Source: Pandoraea commovens (lineage in GTDB: Bacteria > Pseudomonadota > Gammaproteobacteria > Burkholderiales > Burkholderiaceae). Taken from it: a stretch of DNA of 64,000 nt. Shown here in pieces: positions 1 through 12,115 of the stretch. Within the stretch, counting starts at the first letter, position 1; each line of letters starts with the position of its first letter. A program made the position numbers and the translations under genes. The notes beneath the pieces are model-generated. The model saw nothing but the letters and a program-made list of their open reading frames with translations, was not told the DNA's origin and did no database searches. Location of the stretch: contig NZ_CABPSA010000004.1 in the NCBI RefSeq assembly GCF_902459615.1, positions 476,062-540,061 of the forward strand, in the 5' to 3' direction.

Positions 1-462
1 GCGGCACTGAACCGATGCAGAACCCAACTCGCATCGGGAAGTCGAGGGGGGCGATGCGAAGTCCTGATGGCAGGTAATGGACCGGCCTACTGGGCGGTGG
101 TGCATGCCAGTAATGGAGAGGTTGGAGTGGCGCTGGGCGACACGCAGGATTCTGCGCTGCAGGACGCCTTTGTCGTTTGCCAGCGCGGTGGACAGTGTTC
201 GACGGACGGCGCACAAGTGTGGTTCGACATCGGTCAGCGTCCTGGGAAGCGCTTGCCGCCACCACAGGCCGCTCAGGCGGCCCCGGTTCAGTGTCGGATA
301 CCCACCGGGCAGGTGGTCCGCATGCGCACCCAATGTGTCAACGGTGAGTGCACGCGAACATATGAGAACGGCTGCACCATTCGCTTTCAGGCCGCGCGTT
401 GCCTCGATAAGGAGACACACAGCTATGTTTGGCGGCCGAACGGTTGCGACGACGATAGCTGA
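1..462 (+). CDS. DUF4189-like protein, 3' part (5' end outside window)
   Basis: The frame is open from the first base, and the residues before the first ATG at position 67 (ALNRCRTQLA, then GGRCEVL) already have the A-x-x-A-x-x-x-C spacing of DUF4189 repeats. The gene therefore starts upstream of the window, and the ATG at 67 is probably internal. The visible part contains about six to eight cysteines, including QCRIPTG, QCVNGEC and the C-terminal NGC, which suggests a secreted, disulphide-bonded protein. DUF4189 proteins are small periplasmic or exported proteins without a settled role. No signal peptide can be judged because the N-terminus is missing. Stop TGA at 460-462. Confidence 0.6.
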   Translation, partial: AALNRCRTQLASGSRGGRCEVLMAGNGPAYWAVVHASNGEVGVALGDTQDSALQDAFVVCQRGGQCSTDGAQVWFDIGQRPGKRLPPPQAAQAAPVQCRIPTGQVVRMRTQCVNGECTRTYENGCTIRFQAARCLDKETHSYVWRPNGCDDDS

Positions 463-513
463 GGACTGAAAGCCGACGCCCGTCGGCCCTCGTTCCTCAT
501 GTGATGAGAGGCG

Positions 514-2592
514 TCAACTCGCCGACATTCCGCTGTGGCGCAGCAAAGCATCGACTTGCGGTGCGCGCCCCCGGAATGCGATGAACGACTCCATCGCCTC
601 GCGGCTGCCACCCACGGCGAGAATCTCGTCGCGATAGCGTGCCCCCGTCGCAGTATCCAACACCGTGCCACTCACCTTGGCCGCTTCCTCGAAAGCGGCA
701 TAGGCGTCGGCCGACAGCACTTCAGCCCACTTGTAGCTGTAGTAGCCTGCAGCGTATCCGCCAGCGAAGATATGGCTAAACGTGTTCGGCCAGCGCGAGA
801 AATCCACCTGCGGGGTGACGTGCAAACGATCGTTGATGCGTCGTGACACTTCAAGCACCGACTCCGGGCCACGCGGATCGAAGTCGTAATGCAGATGCAT
901 GTCAAAGTCCGAGAAGACCAGTTGGCGCAGCATCATCAGGCCGCTCTGGAAATTGCGTGCGGCGATCATCTTGTCGAACAGCGCGCGCGGCAGGGCGGCC
1001 CCCGTGTCGACATGCGCTGTCATGTGCTCGAGGACATCCCACTCCCAGCAGAAGTTCTCCATGAACTGCGACGGCAATTCCACGGCGTCCCACTCGACGC
1101 CATTGATGCCAGCAACACCAGCATCTTCGACTTGCGTCAGCATGTGATGCAGGCCGTGACCGAACTCGTGGAACAGCGTGATGACATCGTCGTGCGGCAG
1201 CAGGGCTGGCTTTTCTCCGACTGGGGCGGGGAAGTTGCAGACGAGGTAGGCGACTGGGGTTTGAAGTGCGCCGTCGTGCAGACGCTTGCGCGTGCGCGCG
1301 CTATCCATCCACGCACCGCCGCGTTTGCCTTCGCGCGCGAACAGGTCCATGTAAAACTGCGCAACCAGTTCGCCATTGCGTTCGATGCGGAAGAAACGCA
1401 CGTCGGGATGCCACGTCTCAGCCTCTTGCGGACGAATCGTCACATCAAACAATGTGCCTGCAACTCGGAACAAGCCGTCGAGGACCTTCGGGAGCGGGAA
1501 ATACTGACGCACTTCCGTTTCGGAAAAAGCGTACCGTTGCTGGCGCAGCTTTTCAGACGCGTATGCCGTATCCCAGGGCTGCAGCTTGTCGATGCCGAGC
1601 GACTTGGCCGCAAATGCCTGAAGCTCTTCCCAGTCCTTCTCGGCATACGGACGGGCACGGCGCGCAAGGTCTTCGAGGAATTCGAGCACTTGTGCGGGCG
1701 ATTCGGCCATCTTCGGCTCAAGTGAGACTTCTGCGTAGTTCTTGAACCCGAGCATTTGCGCTTCTTCGCGACGCAGCGCGAGTTGCTCCACGACGATGCC
1801 GGTGTTGTCCCAGCCCGCGTCGCCGTCGCCGAACTTCGGTCCGAGTTCGGAGGCGCGTGTCACGTTCGCCCGATACAGCTTTTCGCGCAGGGCGCGATTG
1901 TCGGCGTATTGGAGCACGGGGAAGTACGACGGGAAGTGCAGCGTGAACTTCCAGCCTTCCGCGCCATCACGCTCGGCGGCGGCGCGTGCGGCCGCCTTGT
2001 CGTCGTCAGGCAGACCAGCGATCTCCGTTTCATCGGTCACGACGAGGGAGAACTTGTTGGTTGCATCAAGAACGTGATCGGAGAAGCTCTTCGCAAGGCC
2101 GGCCTGTTCTTCCTGAATCTCGGCAAATCGGGGCTTCTGATCTTCGGGGAGTTCTGCGCCGCCCAGCCGGAAGCCGCGCATTTCATTGTCCAGAATCTTC
2201 TTGCGAGCGGTCGATAGTCCGGCAAATTCCGGTCCGGCGGCAATCGACTTGTACTTGTCGAACAGCGCGAGATTCTGGCCGACACTGGCCGAAAACTCGG
2301 TGACACGCGGCAGATTTTCACTATAGGCGGCGCGCAGCTCGGGGGTGTCGGCGACTGCGTTCAGGTGTCCGATGATTTCCCAGGCGCGTCCAAGGCCTTC
2401 CGTGCCGTCTTCGACAGCGTCGAGGATATTGGCCCATGTCGCGGGTGTTGCGGGGTCGGCTGCGCGATCGACGGCCGCACGCGCCTGCTCCAGTAGCACA
2501 TCGACGGCTGGCGTGACATGCTCAGGGCGAATTTCGGAAAAACGGGGGAGTCCCTCGATATCGAGAAGAGGATTGCTTTTCGGCGTATTCAT
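514..2592 (-). CDS. prlC: Oligopeptidase A, M3 family zinc metallopeptidase
   Basis: This 692-aa cytosolic zinc peptidase cleaves short peptides, including signal-peptide remnants. The zinc motif HEFGH lies at residues 475-479, followed by the downstream M3 glutamate region (GINGVEWDAVELPSQ). Length and the C-terminal FAGGYAAGYYSYKW segment are typical of PrlC/OpdA. An in-frame GTG lies 15 nt upstream at 2607, but neither start has a strong ribosome binding site. I chose ATG 2592 because MNTPKSNPLL fits the family N-terminus. It lies downstream of folD on the same strand with a 362-nt gap that holds a folD terminator, so it probably has its own promoter. Confidence 0.95.
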   Translation of the reverse strand: MNTPKSNPLLDIEGLPRFSEIRPEHVTPAVDVLLEQARAAVDRAADPATPATWANILDAVEDGTEGLGRAWEIIGHLNAVADTPELRAAYSENLPRVTEFSASVGQNLALFDKYKSIAAGPEFAGLSTARKKILDNEMRGFRLGGAELPEDQKPRFAEIQEEQAGLAKSFSDHVLDATNKFSLVVTDETEIAGLPDDDKAAARAAAERDGAEGWKFTLHFPSYFPVLQYADNRALREKLYRANVTRASELGPKFGDGDAGWDNTGIVVEQLALRREEAQMLGFKNYAEVSLEPKMAESPAQVLEFLEDLARRARPYAEKDWEELQAFAAKSLGIDKLQPWDTAYASEKLRQQRYAFSETEVRQYFPLPKVLDGLFRVAGTLFDVTIRPQEAETWHPDVRFFRIERNGELVAQFYMDLFAREGKRGGAWMDSARTRKRLHDGALQTPVAYLVCNFPAPVGEKPALLPHDDVITLFHEFGHGLHHMLTQVEDAGVAGINGVEWDAVELPSQFMENFCWEWDVLEHMTAHVDTGAALPRALFDKMIAARNFQSGLMMLRQLVFSDFDMHLHYDFDPRGPESVLEVSRRINDRLHVTPQVDFSRWPNTFSHIFAGGYAAGYYSYKWAEVLSADAYAAFEEAAKVSGTVLDTATGARYRDEILAVGGSREAMESFIAFRGRAPQVDALLRHSGMSAS

Positions 2593-2954
2593 GCGTTCGT
2601 TATCCACTTGAAGGGGCTTACGAAGAGTGTGGGGGCAACCTGTCGAATTTTCCAGTCGTTTTTTTCAACTGATGTCATTGACGTCGCCAACCGGGAATTG
2701 CGCGCAAAGCCTTAGTGGCATTGACTTGGCGGAGTCTTGCCGAGGCCGCGCGTTGATGCGGGGATCTGTTTTGTTACTCGGTGTAGACCGAGTTTTCGGG
2801 GGATTCCGACGTCCCGCTACGGTATCTCTCATCGGGGCCGCGTGGCGAGTGGCCCACGAATGAAGAGGGCGCGTACGACCCGTTGGCCGTACGCGCCCCA
2901 TATGGCGTCGCTGCGTGAAAAACCGTCGCTTCTGGTCAACGGTCCACCTGGCGA
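2593..2954. other. Intergenic region prlC-folD
   Basis: This stretch carries no convincing gene. It holds the folD terminator hairpin (2867-2898) and must contain the prlC promoter, for which I see no clear -35/-10 pair. Confidence 0.6.
2867..2898 (-). terminator. Terminator hairpin after folD
   Basis: The arms GGGCGCGTACG (2867-2877) and CGTACGCGCCC (2888-2898) pair perfectly over 11 bp with a 10-nt loop, 57 nt beyond the folD stop. The tract after it on the minus strand is only moderately T-rich (TCTTCATT), so termination may be imperfect. Confidence 0.65.
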
Positions 2955-3806
2955 TCAGCCAAGCGCACGCTCCGCCGCTTCGATCGTGTTGACCAGCAAC
3001 ATGGTGATGGTCATCGGGCCCACGCCACCGGGCACCGGTGTGATGAACCCTGCGACTTCCTTGACGCCGTGGAAATCGACGTCGCCACAGAGCTTGCCTT
3101 CGTCGTCACGATTCATGCCGACGTCGATCACCGCGGCCCCCGGCTTGACCATATCGGCCGTAACGATATTGCGCTTGCCCACTGCGGCAACGATCACGTC
3201 GGCATTGCGCGTATGTGCGGCCAGATCGCGCGTCTTGCTGTTGCAGATGGTGACGGTAGCACCGGCCTGAAGCAGCATCATGGCCATGGGCTTGCCGACG
3301 ATGTTCGACGCACCGATCACGACAGCGACGGCGCCACGCAGCGGGAACTCCACCGATTCGAGCATCTTCATGCAGCCGTAAGGCGTGCAGGGGCGGAACA
3401 GCGGTGCGCCCGTCATCAGCGCTCCGGCGTTCGAGACGTGGAAGCCGTCGACATCCTTTTCCGGCGCAATGGCTTCGAGCACCTTGTGGCTGTCGATGTG
3501 CTTCGGCAGCGGCAGTTGCACGAGAATGCCGTTGATCTTCGGATCGCGGTTCAGCTCATCGATTCGTGCGAGCAAATCGCTCTCGGTCAGATCCGCCGGG
3601 TACCGATCGAGCGACGAATACAGGCCATTGTCTTCGCAAGCCTTGACCTTGTTGCGCACGTAGACCTGGCTGGCTGGGTCCTCGCCGACCAAAACCACGG
3701 CGAGGCCGGGTTGATGGCCGCGGGCGGTGAGTGCAGCGGCGCGCGTGGCGACTTCGGCACGAATACGTTTGGCGAGGGCGTTGCCGTCGATGAGGGTGGC
3801 GGTCAT
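2955..3806 (-). CDS. folD: Bifunctional methylenetetrahydrofolate dehydrogenase / cyclohydrolase
   Basis: FolD interconverts 5,10-methylene-THF, methenyl-THF and 10-formyl-THF with NADP and feeds one-carbon units to purine and formyl-Met synthesis in the cytosol. The 283-aa product has the family signatures: the YVRNK-x-K-x-C-E segment with the catalytic lysine, the PLPKHID region, and [10 protein letters not shown] near the C-terminus. An upstream in-frame ATG at 3845 would add 13 residues without family match, so I place the start at 3806 (MTATLIDG). The gene is monocistronic or followed weakly by prlC. Note purT at 44.1 kb, which uses free formate for the same purine step. Confidence 0.97.
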   Translation of the reverse strand: MTATLIDGNALAKRIRAEVATRAAALTARGHQPGLAVVLVGEDPASQVYVRNKVKACEDNGLYSSLDRYPADLTESDLLARIDELNRDPKINGILVQLPLPKHIDSHKVLEAIAPEKDVDGFHVSNAGALMTGAPLFRPCTPYGCMKMLESVEFPLRGAVAVVIGASNIVGKPMAMMLLQAGATVTICNSKTRDLAAHTRNADVIVAAVGKRNIVTADMVKPGAAVIDVGMNRDDEGKLCGDVDFHGVKEVAGFITPVPGGVGPMTITMLLVNTIEAAERALG

Positions 3807-4072
3807 GATGCGTGGATATCGTATGAAGGAAGGGGGCTGGCCCAAGGGGCCGTATACGGCGACGCAGGTCGGGCGGGCGACAAGCGCAAAGACCGTATTA
3901 TACCGGCGCGCTGGGGCTCACGGGAGTGGGGCGCACGGCGTAACGCGTTAACGTCAGTGTTAGCGCAAGTGCTGTTGGCGAGGGGGAAGGACACACCCGA
4001 AGGGTGCGGCCGGTGATCGGTCGGTGGAGGGGCACCGAGCTGGGAATCAGCGCAGTGCCCGAAGGTTCGATA

Positions 4073-4096
4073 CCCTGCACCTCCTGAGGTGCAGGG
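4073..4096 (-). terminator. Hairpin after the response regulator gene
   Basis: CCCTGCACCT and AGGTGCAGGG form a perfect 10-bp stem with a 4-nt loop, starting 10 nt beyond the response regulator stop. No T-tract follows, so this may be an mRNA 3'-end stabiliser rather than a full intrinsic terminator. Confidence 0.5.
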
Positions 4097-4105
4097 CGAT
4101 CCGAT

Positions 4106-4753
4106 TTATCGCTTGGACAGCGCCAGTCGGAGCAGATCGGCAACGGTGTTGACGTTGAGCTTCTCCATGATGTTGGCGCGGTGTGCTTCGACCGTCTTGA
4201 TGCTGATGCCCAGATCGTCGGCAATCTGCTTGTTCAGGCGACCGGCGATGATGCGCTCGAGCACCTGGTGCTCACGGCTCGTCAGCTTCCTGAGCAGTTC
4301 TTCCGCAGCTTGCTGTTCGCGATGACGGCCAGCCTCTTCGCGAGCGGTTCTCAGCATGTTTTCGACCTGCTTGCGCAGTTCGCCCTCGTCGAACGGCTTT
4401 TCGATGAAGTCCGTCGCACCTTTCTTCATCGTTTCGACAGCCATCGGCACGTCGCCGTGGCCCGTCACGAAAATGATCGGCAGGTTGATGCCGCGCTCGA
4501 TCAGGGCGTCCTGAAGCTCCAGTCCGCTCATGCCCGGCATGCGGACGTCGAGAATCAGGCAGCCAATCAGGTTGTTCGGGCGGTTGCTTTGCGTAACATC
4601 TGCGCAAAACTGCAGAAAATCGTCTGCACTGCCAAACCCTCGCACGTGATATCCATTGGCTTCCAGAAGCCAGCGAAGCGAGTCGCGGACAGCTTCGTCG
4701 TCATCGACAACAAAGACGGTTTCTTGATCGGTATTGATATTGGGTGTCGTCAT
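4106..4753 (-). CDS. FixJ/NarL-type response regulator
   Basis: This 215-aa DNA-binding response regulator has a receiver domain at residues 13-125 with the acidic pair DDD near 17-19, the phosphoacceptor D69 in LDVRMPG, and the conserved K in EKPF. A LuxR-type helix-turn-helix follows (LTSREHQVLE through KTVEAHRANIMEKL) at about 150-210. The order matches FixJ/TodT-like regulators. The start at 4753 overlaps the kinase stop by 4 nt (ATGA), which settles it over an upstream ATG at 4816 lying inside the kinase. The pair sits between folD and aceE, divergent from the pyruvate dehydrogenase operon. Control of that operon is possible but only inferred. Confidence 0.9.
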   Translation of the reverse strand: MTTPNINTDQETVFVVDDDEAVRDSLRWLLEANGYHVRGFGSADDFLQFCADVTQSNRPNNLIGCLILDVRMPGMSGLELQDALIERGINLPIIFVTGHGDVPMAVETMKKGATDFIEKPFDEGELRKQVENMLRTAREEAGRHREQQAAEELLRKLTSREHQVLERIIAGRLNKQIADDLGISIKTVEAHRANIMEKLNVNTVADLLRLALSKR

Positions 4754-7233
4754 AGTCCTCCCCCGGATCCGGATGTCGTATCGCTTTCTAACGGTAACAG
4801 AATACAAAAAGTACAACCATTCCGCACGCCGTCGATTTCATTGTTTTCTACCCACAGACGGCCGTGGTGCGATTCGATGATCGAACGGCAGATGTTCAGG
4901 CCCATGCCCATGCCGTCCGACTTGGTACTAAAGAACGGTTCAAACAATCGTTCGATAGTCGCTTCGTCAACCCCAGGTCCGTGATCGGACACCTGGAATT
5001 CAACAGATTTATCCCGCCGCTCCACATGCAAACGCACCGTCGGGTCGCGTCGTTGCCCCGGCGGGGGCGTGTAGCCGTGCATCGCTTCGGCGGCGTTCTT
5101 GAGCAGGTTCATGAGGACCTGCTCGATCAGCACCGGGTCGACGTTGATCTGTGGCAGTCCTGCCGGAAGCTCTGTGACGATACGAATTCGCCGCTTACGT
5201 GCTTCGATCTCCGCGAGGCCGACGGCATCCGCCACGATCTCATAAATGGATGACGGTTGTCGCTTCGGCTCGCTTCGTTTCACGAAGGCGCGAATCCGCT
5301 TGATGATCATCCCGGCCCGCACCGCCTGTTGAGACGTCTTTTCGAGCGCCGGCAGCAGTGTTTCAGGGGACGTGCGACCAGCTCGCACGAGGGCGGCCGT
5401 GCCCATACAGTAGTTGTTGATGGCCGCGAGCGGCTGATTCAGCTCGTGAGCCAGCGACGATGCCATTTCCCCCATCGTCGTCAGACGGCCGGTGAATTGC
5501 AGCCGCTCTTCTTCCTGGCGGGCCAGCTCTTCCGCATGACGGCGAGCTGTAATGTCCGTCGCCACTTGCAATTGCGCGAGATGACCGTCAACCCACTGAA
5601 TGTACTGACGTCGGACTTCGAACCATTTCTGGTGCGTTGGCAGGTAAATTTCCTGCGTTTCCGCCGCTGTATCGGTCAGCGACGCTGCGGGCAGTCCGGC
5701 AAAAGCATCGACCATGTCGATGTGGTCGAGCGACGTCGGCGACAATTCGCCCCCACCCGACAGCTCGAGGTGGCCTTCGGGGCGCGTGCCGAACAGTTGC
5801 CGGTAATAGCGGTTGGCGAAGAGTAACTCTGCCTTGTCGACGGCCAGCACCGATACCGAGGCGTCGAGGCTTTCGAGCACCGTCGTGAACCGTTCGTGCG
5901 CAGCGGCGAGTTCTTCGCGGGCGCGTTTGGGCTCGCTGATGTCGGTCAGTGAGGACATCCAGCCGGTCTGGCGGCCGTGGGCATCGACCAGCGGCGAGAC
6001 GAACATACGCGCGTAGAAAATCGTCCCGTCCTTGCGCTGTACCCGAATTTCGAAACCGTGCGACGGAGCCTTGCCGCGCAGCGTCATATCGATGCGGCGC
6101 TGCATTTCGTGAATATCGTCCTTCGGCCAGTACGGGTAGGGCGGCGCACGGTTCATGAGATCCGGCTCATCCCAGCCCGTCATACGGCAAAACGCGGGAT
6201 TCACATAGGTGATGTGGCCCTGCAGGTCGAGGACTCGCATGCCGATCACGATTGAGTTCTCCATCGCCCGGCGGAACGACGTCTCATTAAACAGCGCCTG
6301 CTGCGCTTCGAATCGCTGGCGCGTGTGACGCCACAAACTCCAAAGACTCCAGAGCACGAAGCAGGACAACCCGGCGATCAGCCAGACCAGCGTGTTGTTG
6401 ACGAAGTTGCCGACCGCCGGATACGAGTAGATGCGCACAGCAAGACTGTGGCCGGGCGGATCGAGTAACAACTCGTACGACACGTCGCGTGGCAGCGGTG
6501 GTCGAGTAGACGTCGTCGCCAGTTCGTTGTTGTGCGTGTCGATGAACGACACCTTGAACTTGTCGCCGAGTTCCTGGGGCAACTCGTGAATCAGCAGACC
6601 CTCGACGGAATACACCGCGCTGATCGTGCCGAGGAACTCGCGCTCGCGCAGTACGGGCACCTGAACGACGATGTAGCTGGCCCCCGAGGCGTCGTAGATC
6701 AGCGTGGAGTAGGCAGAGCGACGCGAGTCGCGCGCTGCGCGAAATGCCACCAACAGCTCGTCCTCCATGGGATGCTGGGCCGAGCCTTGTAGCCGCGAGG
6801 CGAAAGGGGAGTCCGCCGGAACGGCCCACTTCGGCCGTTGCGAGGCATCGAGCCAGTTCATGAAGACGATGTCTGCATGATTTTGCATCAGCTCGCTTGC
6901 CGTGTTCTGGAAGTGAGCCACGTCCTGAGGTTTGGCCGCCGTATCGCGGGCAAGGGAACTGATCTGGTCCTGAATGGCCAGCATATTGAGGCGGATCTGC
7001 TGCTGCGCCCACGCGACGTTTCGATAAAGCGTGTCCTGCTGCTGCTCCGTTTCGCGACGGTTCAGGCTCCACAGAATCAAACTCATCACCACCAGGAAGA
7101 TCACAATGGAGACGAGCGGTACCAGCAAGTAGTAGTGCGACTCCGCAAACCCCTGCAACCAACGGTTGGAGCGGGCTGGCGTAGCAGCGGACCGGGACGG
7201 CGGGGATGAGTTTGCGAGGCGTGGCGAAAGCAT
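4750..7233 (-). CDS. Membrane PAS-domain sensor histidine kinase (FixL-like)
   Basis: This 827-aa inner-membrane kinase is the partner of the downstream response regulator. A first membrane helix lies at about 34-56 and a second near 275-297, bracketing a periplasmic sensor domain of about 220 residues. A PAS domain (GHITYVNPAFCRMTGW) with a PAC motif follows, then a second degenerate PAS-like stretch. The dimerisation box SLAHELNQPLAAI has the phosphorylated H596, and the ATPase N and G boxes include NLLKNAAEAM and GMGMGLNICRSI. The signal is unknown. No haem-binding PAS histidine can be assigned by eye, so an oxygen-sensing role like true FixL is not shown. Confidence 0.9.
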   Translation of the reverse strand: MLSPRLANSSPPSRSAATPARSNRWLQGFAESHYYLLVPLVSIVIFLVVMSLILWSLNRRETEQQQDTLYRNVAWAQQQIRLNMLAIQDQISSLARDTAAKPQDVAHFQNTASELMQNHADIVFMNWLDASQRPKWAVPADSPFASRLQGSAQHPMEDELLVAFRAARDSRRSAYSTLIYDASGASYIVVQVPVLREREFLGTISAVYSVEGLLIHELPQELGDKFKVSFIDTHNNELATTSTRPPLPRDVSYELLLDPPGHSLAVRIYSYPAVGNFVNNTLVWLIAGLSCFVLWSLWSLWRHTRQRFEAQQALFNETSFRRAMENSIVIGMRVLDLQGHITYVNPAFCRMTGWDEPDLMNRAPPYPYWPKDDIHEMQRRIDMTLRGKAPSHGFEIRVQRKDGTIFYARMFVSPLVDAHGRQTGWMSSLTDISEPKRAREELAAAHERFTTVLESLDASVSVLAVDKAELLFANRYYRQLFGTRPEGHLELSGGGELSPTSLDHIDMVDAFAGLPAASLTDTAAETQEIYLPTHQKWFEVRRQYIQWVDGHLAQLQVATDITARRHAEELARQEEERLQFTGRLTTMGEMASSLAHELNQPLAAINNYCMGTAALVRAGRTSPETLLPALEKTSQQAVRAGMIIKRIRAFVKRSEPKRQPSSIYEIVADAVGLAEIEARKRRIRIVTELPAGLPQINVDPVLIEQVLMNLLKNAAEAMHGYTPPPGQRRDPTVRLHVERRDKSVEFQVSDHGPGVDEATIERLFEPFFSTKSDGMGMGLNICRSIIESHHGRLWVENNEIDGVRNGCTFCILLPLESDTTSGSGGGL

Positions 7234-7460
7234 GGCGAGATTGTAGCGCAGGCCGACCGGTTTCCCGCTGTCCGAGTCTGTCGCGCACTGCTTTTCGGAA
7301 GAGTCCGATCTTTTTGGTAAGACGGCCGCTTAAATCACCCTTGAGACCGATCGGTACATCCAAAAATCGTGATCTGATGGTGTCGGCAACCCATTGATTT
7401 TATGTGCAGTGCAGCAGATTTCCGCATTATGAAAATTGCTATCGTAATCTGAAATTTCGC

Positions 7461-7490
7461 TTGCGAAGGCGGGAATAACCTTCGTACAAT
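7461..7490 (+). promoter_or_regulatory. Candidate sigma70 promoter of the aceE operon
   Basis: TTGCGA (7461-7466) and TACAAT (7485-7490) are separated by 18 bp and lie about 85 nt before the aceE start. They sit in the 342-nt divergent region between the sensor kinase and aceE. The region just upstream (7400-7450) is AT-rich, as expected for an UP element or regulator site. Predicted from sequence only. Confidence 0.5.
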
Positions 7491-7575
7491 GCCCCGGTAA
7501 AAATGCCGGTAGGCCCGTCCATGAAGCGGGTTACGACCATTACGCCAACCCGCTAACGACAGACAAGGAGACACC

Positions 7576-10263
<2,688 letters not shown>

Positions 10264-10360
10264 AGGCCGCTGCGTGCGGTGAGCGTGCCGGTCAGTCGCC
10301 CCCCAGCGACAGACCGGCGTGTGCCGCACGTCAAGCGCAGCCTCGAGGAGACTGTGGAAA

Positions 10361-12037
10361 ATGAGTCAAGTGATCGAAGTGAAAGTCCCGGATATCGGTG
10401 ACTTCAAGGACTTGCCCGTAATTGAAGTGCTGGTGAAGGCAGGCGACAAGATCGACGCCGAGCAGGCCCTGATCACGCTGGAGTCGGATAAGGCCACGAT
10501 GGACGTGCCGAGCCCGGCCGCAGGTGTCATTAAAGCGCTGAGCCTGAAAGTCGGCGATGAAGTGTCCGAAGGTTCTGTAATTTTGACGCTCGAGACCGCC
10601 AACGGCTCGGGCACACAGGCAAATGGCGCGGCTGCACCGGCCGCTCCGGCTGCGGCACCGCAAGCAGCGGCACCCGCGGCTGCCCCAGCCGCCGCCCCGG
10701 CAGCGCCTGCTGCCCCGGCCGCCAGCGGCGGTACCAGCAAGATCGACGTCAAGGTGCCGGATATCGGCGGTTATGACGACGTGCCCGTGATCGAAGTGCT
10801 GGTGAAGGTGGGCGACACCGTCACCGCCGAGCAATCGCTCGTGACGCTGGAATCGGACAAGGCTTCGATGGACGTGCCGAGCCCGGCCGCAGGCGTGGTG
10901 AAAGAACTGAAGGTGAACGTCGGTGACAAGGTCTCCGAGGGTTCACTGATCCTCGTGCTCGAAGGTGCGGCTGCCGCGTCGGCGGCCGCACCCGCCAAGG
11001 CAGCAGCCCCGGCCGCCGCCCCGGCACCTGCCGCCGCAGCGCCAGCTCCGGCTCCGGCAGCAGCACCGGCACCGGCACCTGCCGCTGCCCCTGTGGCAGC
11101 ACAAGGCAGTCAGCCGATCAGCCACGCCAGCCCGTCGGTGCGTAAGTTCGCACGTGAACTGGGTGTGGATGTCACGCAGGTCAAGGGCACGGGGCCGAAG
11201 GGCCGCGTGGTCGTCGACGACGTGCGCAACTTCGTCAAGAGCGCGCTTTCCGGTAACCGTCCGGCCGCTGCAGGCGCTGCGCCGGCAGGTGGTGGCGAGT
11301 TGAATCTGCTGCCGTGGCCGAAGGTCGATTTTGCGAAGTACGGTCCGGTCGAGCCGAAGGCGCTCTCGCGCATCAAGAAGATCTCCGGCGCGAACCTGCA
11401 TCGCAATTGGGTCATGATCCCGCACGTCACGAACAACGACGAAGCGGATATCGGTGAACTCGAAGCGTTCCGCGTGCAGTTGAACAAGGAAAACGAAAAG
11501 GCTGGCATCAAGGTCACGATGCTTGCGTTCGTCATCAAGGCCTGCGTGCTGGCTCTGAAGAAATTCCCGACGTTCAACGCCAGCCTCGATGGCGACAATC
11601 TGGTCTTCAAGCAGTACTTCCACATCGGGTTTGCCGCTGACACGCCGAACGGCCTCGTGGTGCCGGTCGTTCGCGACGCGGACAAGAAGGGTGTGTTCGA
11701 GATCGCGCGCGAAACGTCGGAACTGGCAAAGCTCGCCCGCGAAGGCAAGCTCAAGCCGGATCAGATGCAAGGTGGCTGCTTCTCGATTTCGTCGCTCGGC
11801 GGCATCGGAGGCACGACCTTCACGCCGATCATCAACGCACCGGAAGTCGCCATTCTGGGTCTGTCGCGTTCGTATCAGAAGCCGGTGTGGGATGAGCGCA
11901 AGCAGCAGTTCCTGCCGCAACTGACGCTGCCGCTGTCACTGTCCTACGATCACCGCGTGATCGACGGCGCAGAAGCCGCTCGCTTCAACGCCTACCTGGG
12001 TCAACTGTTGGCGGACTTCCGTCGCGCGATGCTGTAA
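10361..12037 (+). CDS. aceF: Pyruvate dehydrogenase E2, dihydrolipoyl acetyltransferase
   Basis: AceF forms the core of the pyruvate dehydrogenase complex and transfers the acetyl group to CoA. The 558-aa product has two N-terminal lipoyl domains with lipoylated lysines K44 and K167 in ESDKA motifs, two Ala/Pro swinging linkers, a peripheral subunit-binding domain (SPSVRKFARELGVDV) and the catalytic domain ending in the DHRVIDG active-site motif. An upstream in-frame ATG at 10319 gives no homologous residues. ATG 10361 opens [13 protein letters not shown], the expected start. Two lipoyl domains rather than three (E. coli) is the usual betaproteobacterial form. Confidence 0.98.
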   Translation: MSQVIEVKVPDIGDFKDLPVIEVLVKAGDKIDAEQALITLESDKATMDVPSPAAGVIKALSLKVGDEVSEGSVILTLETANGSGTQANGAAAPAAPAAAPQAAAPAAAPAAAPAAPAAPAASGGTSKIDVKVPDIGGYDDVPVIEVLVKVGDTVTAEQSLVTLESDKASMDVPSPAAGVVKELKVNVGDKVSEGSLILVLEGAAAASAAAPAKAAAPAAAPAPAAAAPAPAPAAAPAPAPAAAPVAAQGSQPISHASPSVRKFARELGVDVTQVKGTGPKGRVVVDDVRNFVKSALSGNRPAAAGAAPAGGGELNLLPWPKVDFAKYGPVEPKALSRIKKISGANLHRNWVMIPHVTNNDEADIGELEAFRVQLNKENEKAGIKVTMLAFVIKACVLALKKFPTFNASLDGDNLVFKQYFHIGFAADTPNGLVVPVVRDADKKGVFEIARETSELAKLAREGKLKPDQMQGGCFSISSLGGIGGTTFTPIINAPEVAILGLSRSYQKPVWDERKQQFLPQLTLPLSLSYDHRVIDGAEAARFNAYLGQLLADFRRAML

Positions 12038-12115
12038 TGGCTTTTGCCGCCGACGGCGCGTGAGCGCGTCGGTGGCATTCGCGCAAGCTTCAGGATTCTG
12101 GACGGGGAGGGCATC

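Noticed and set aside
10627-11100. Low-complexity Ala/Pro repeats in aceF
   Set aside because: These are the normal flexible linkers between lipoyl and catalytic domains.
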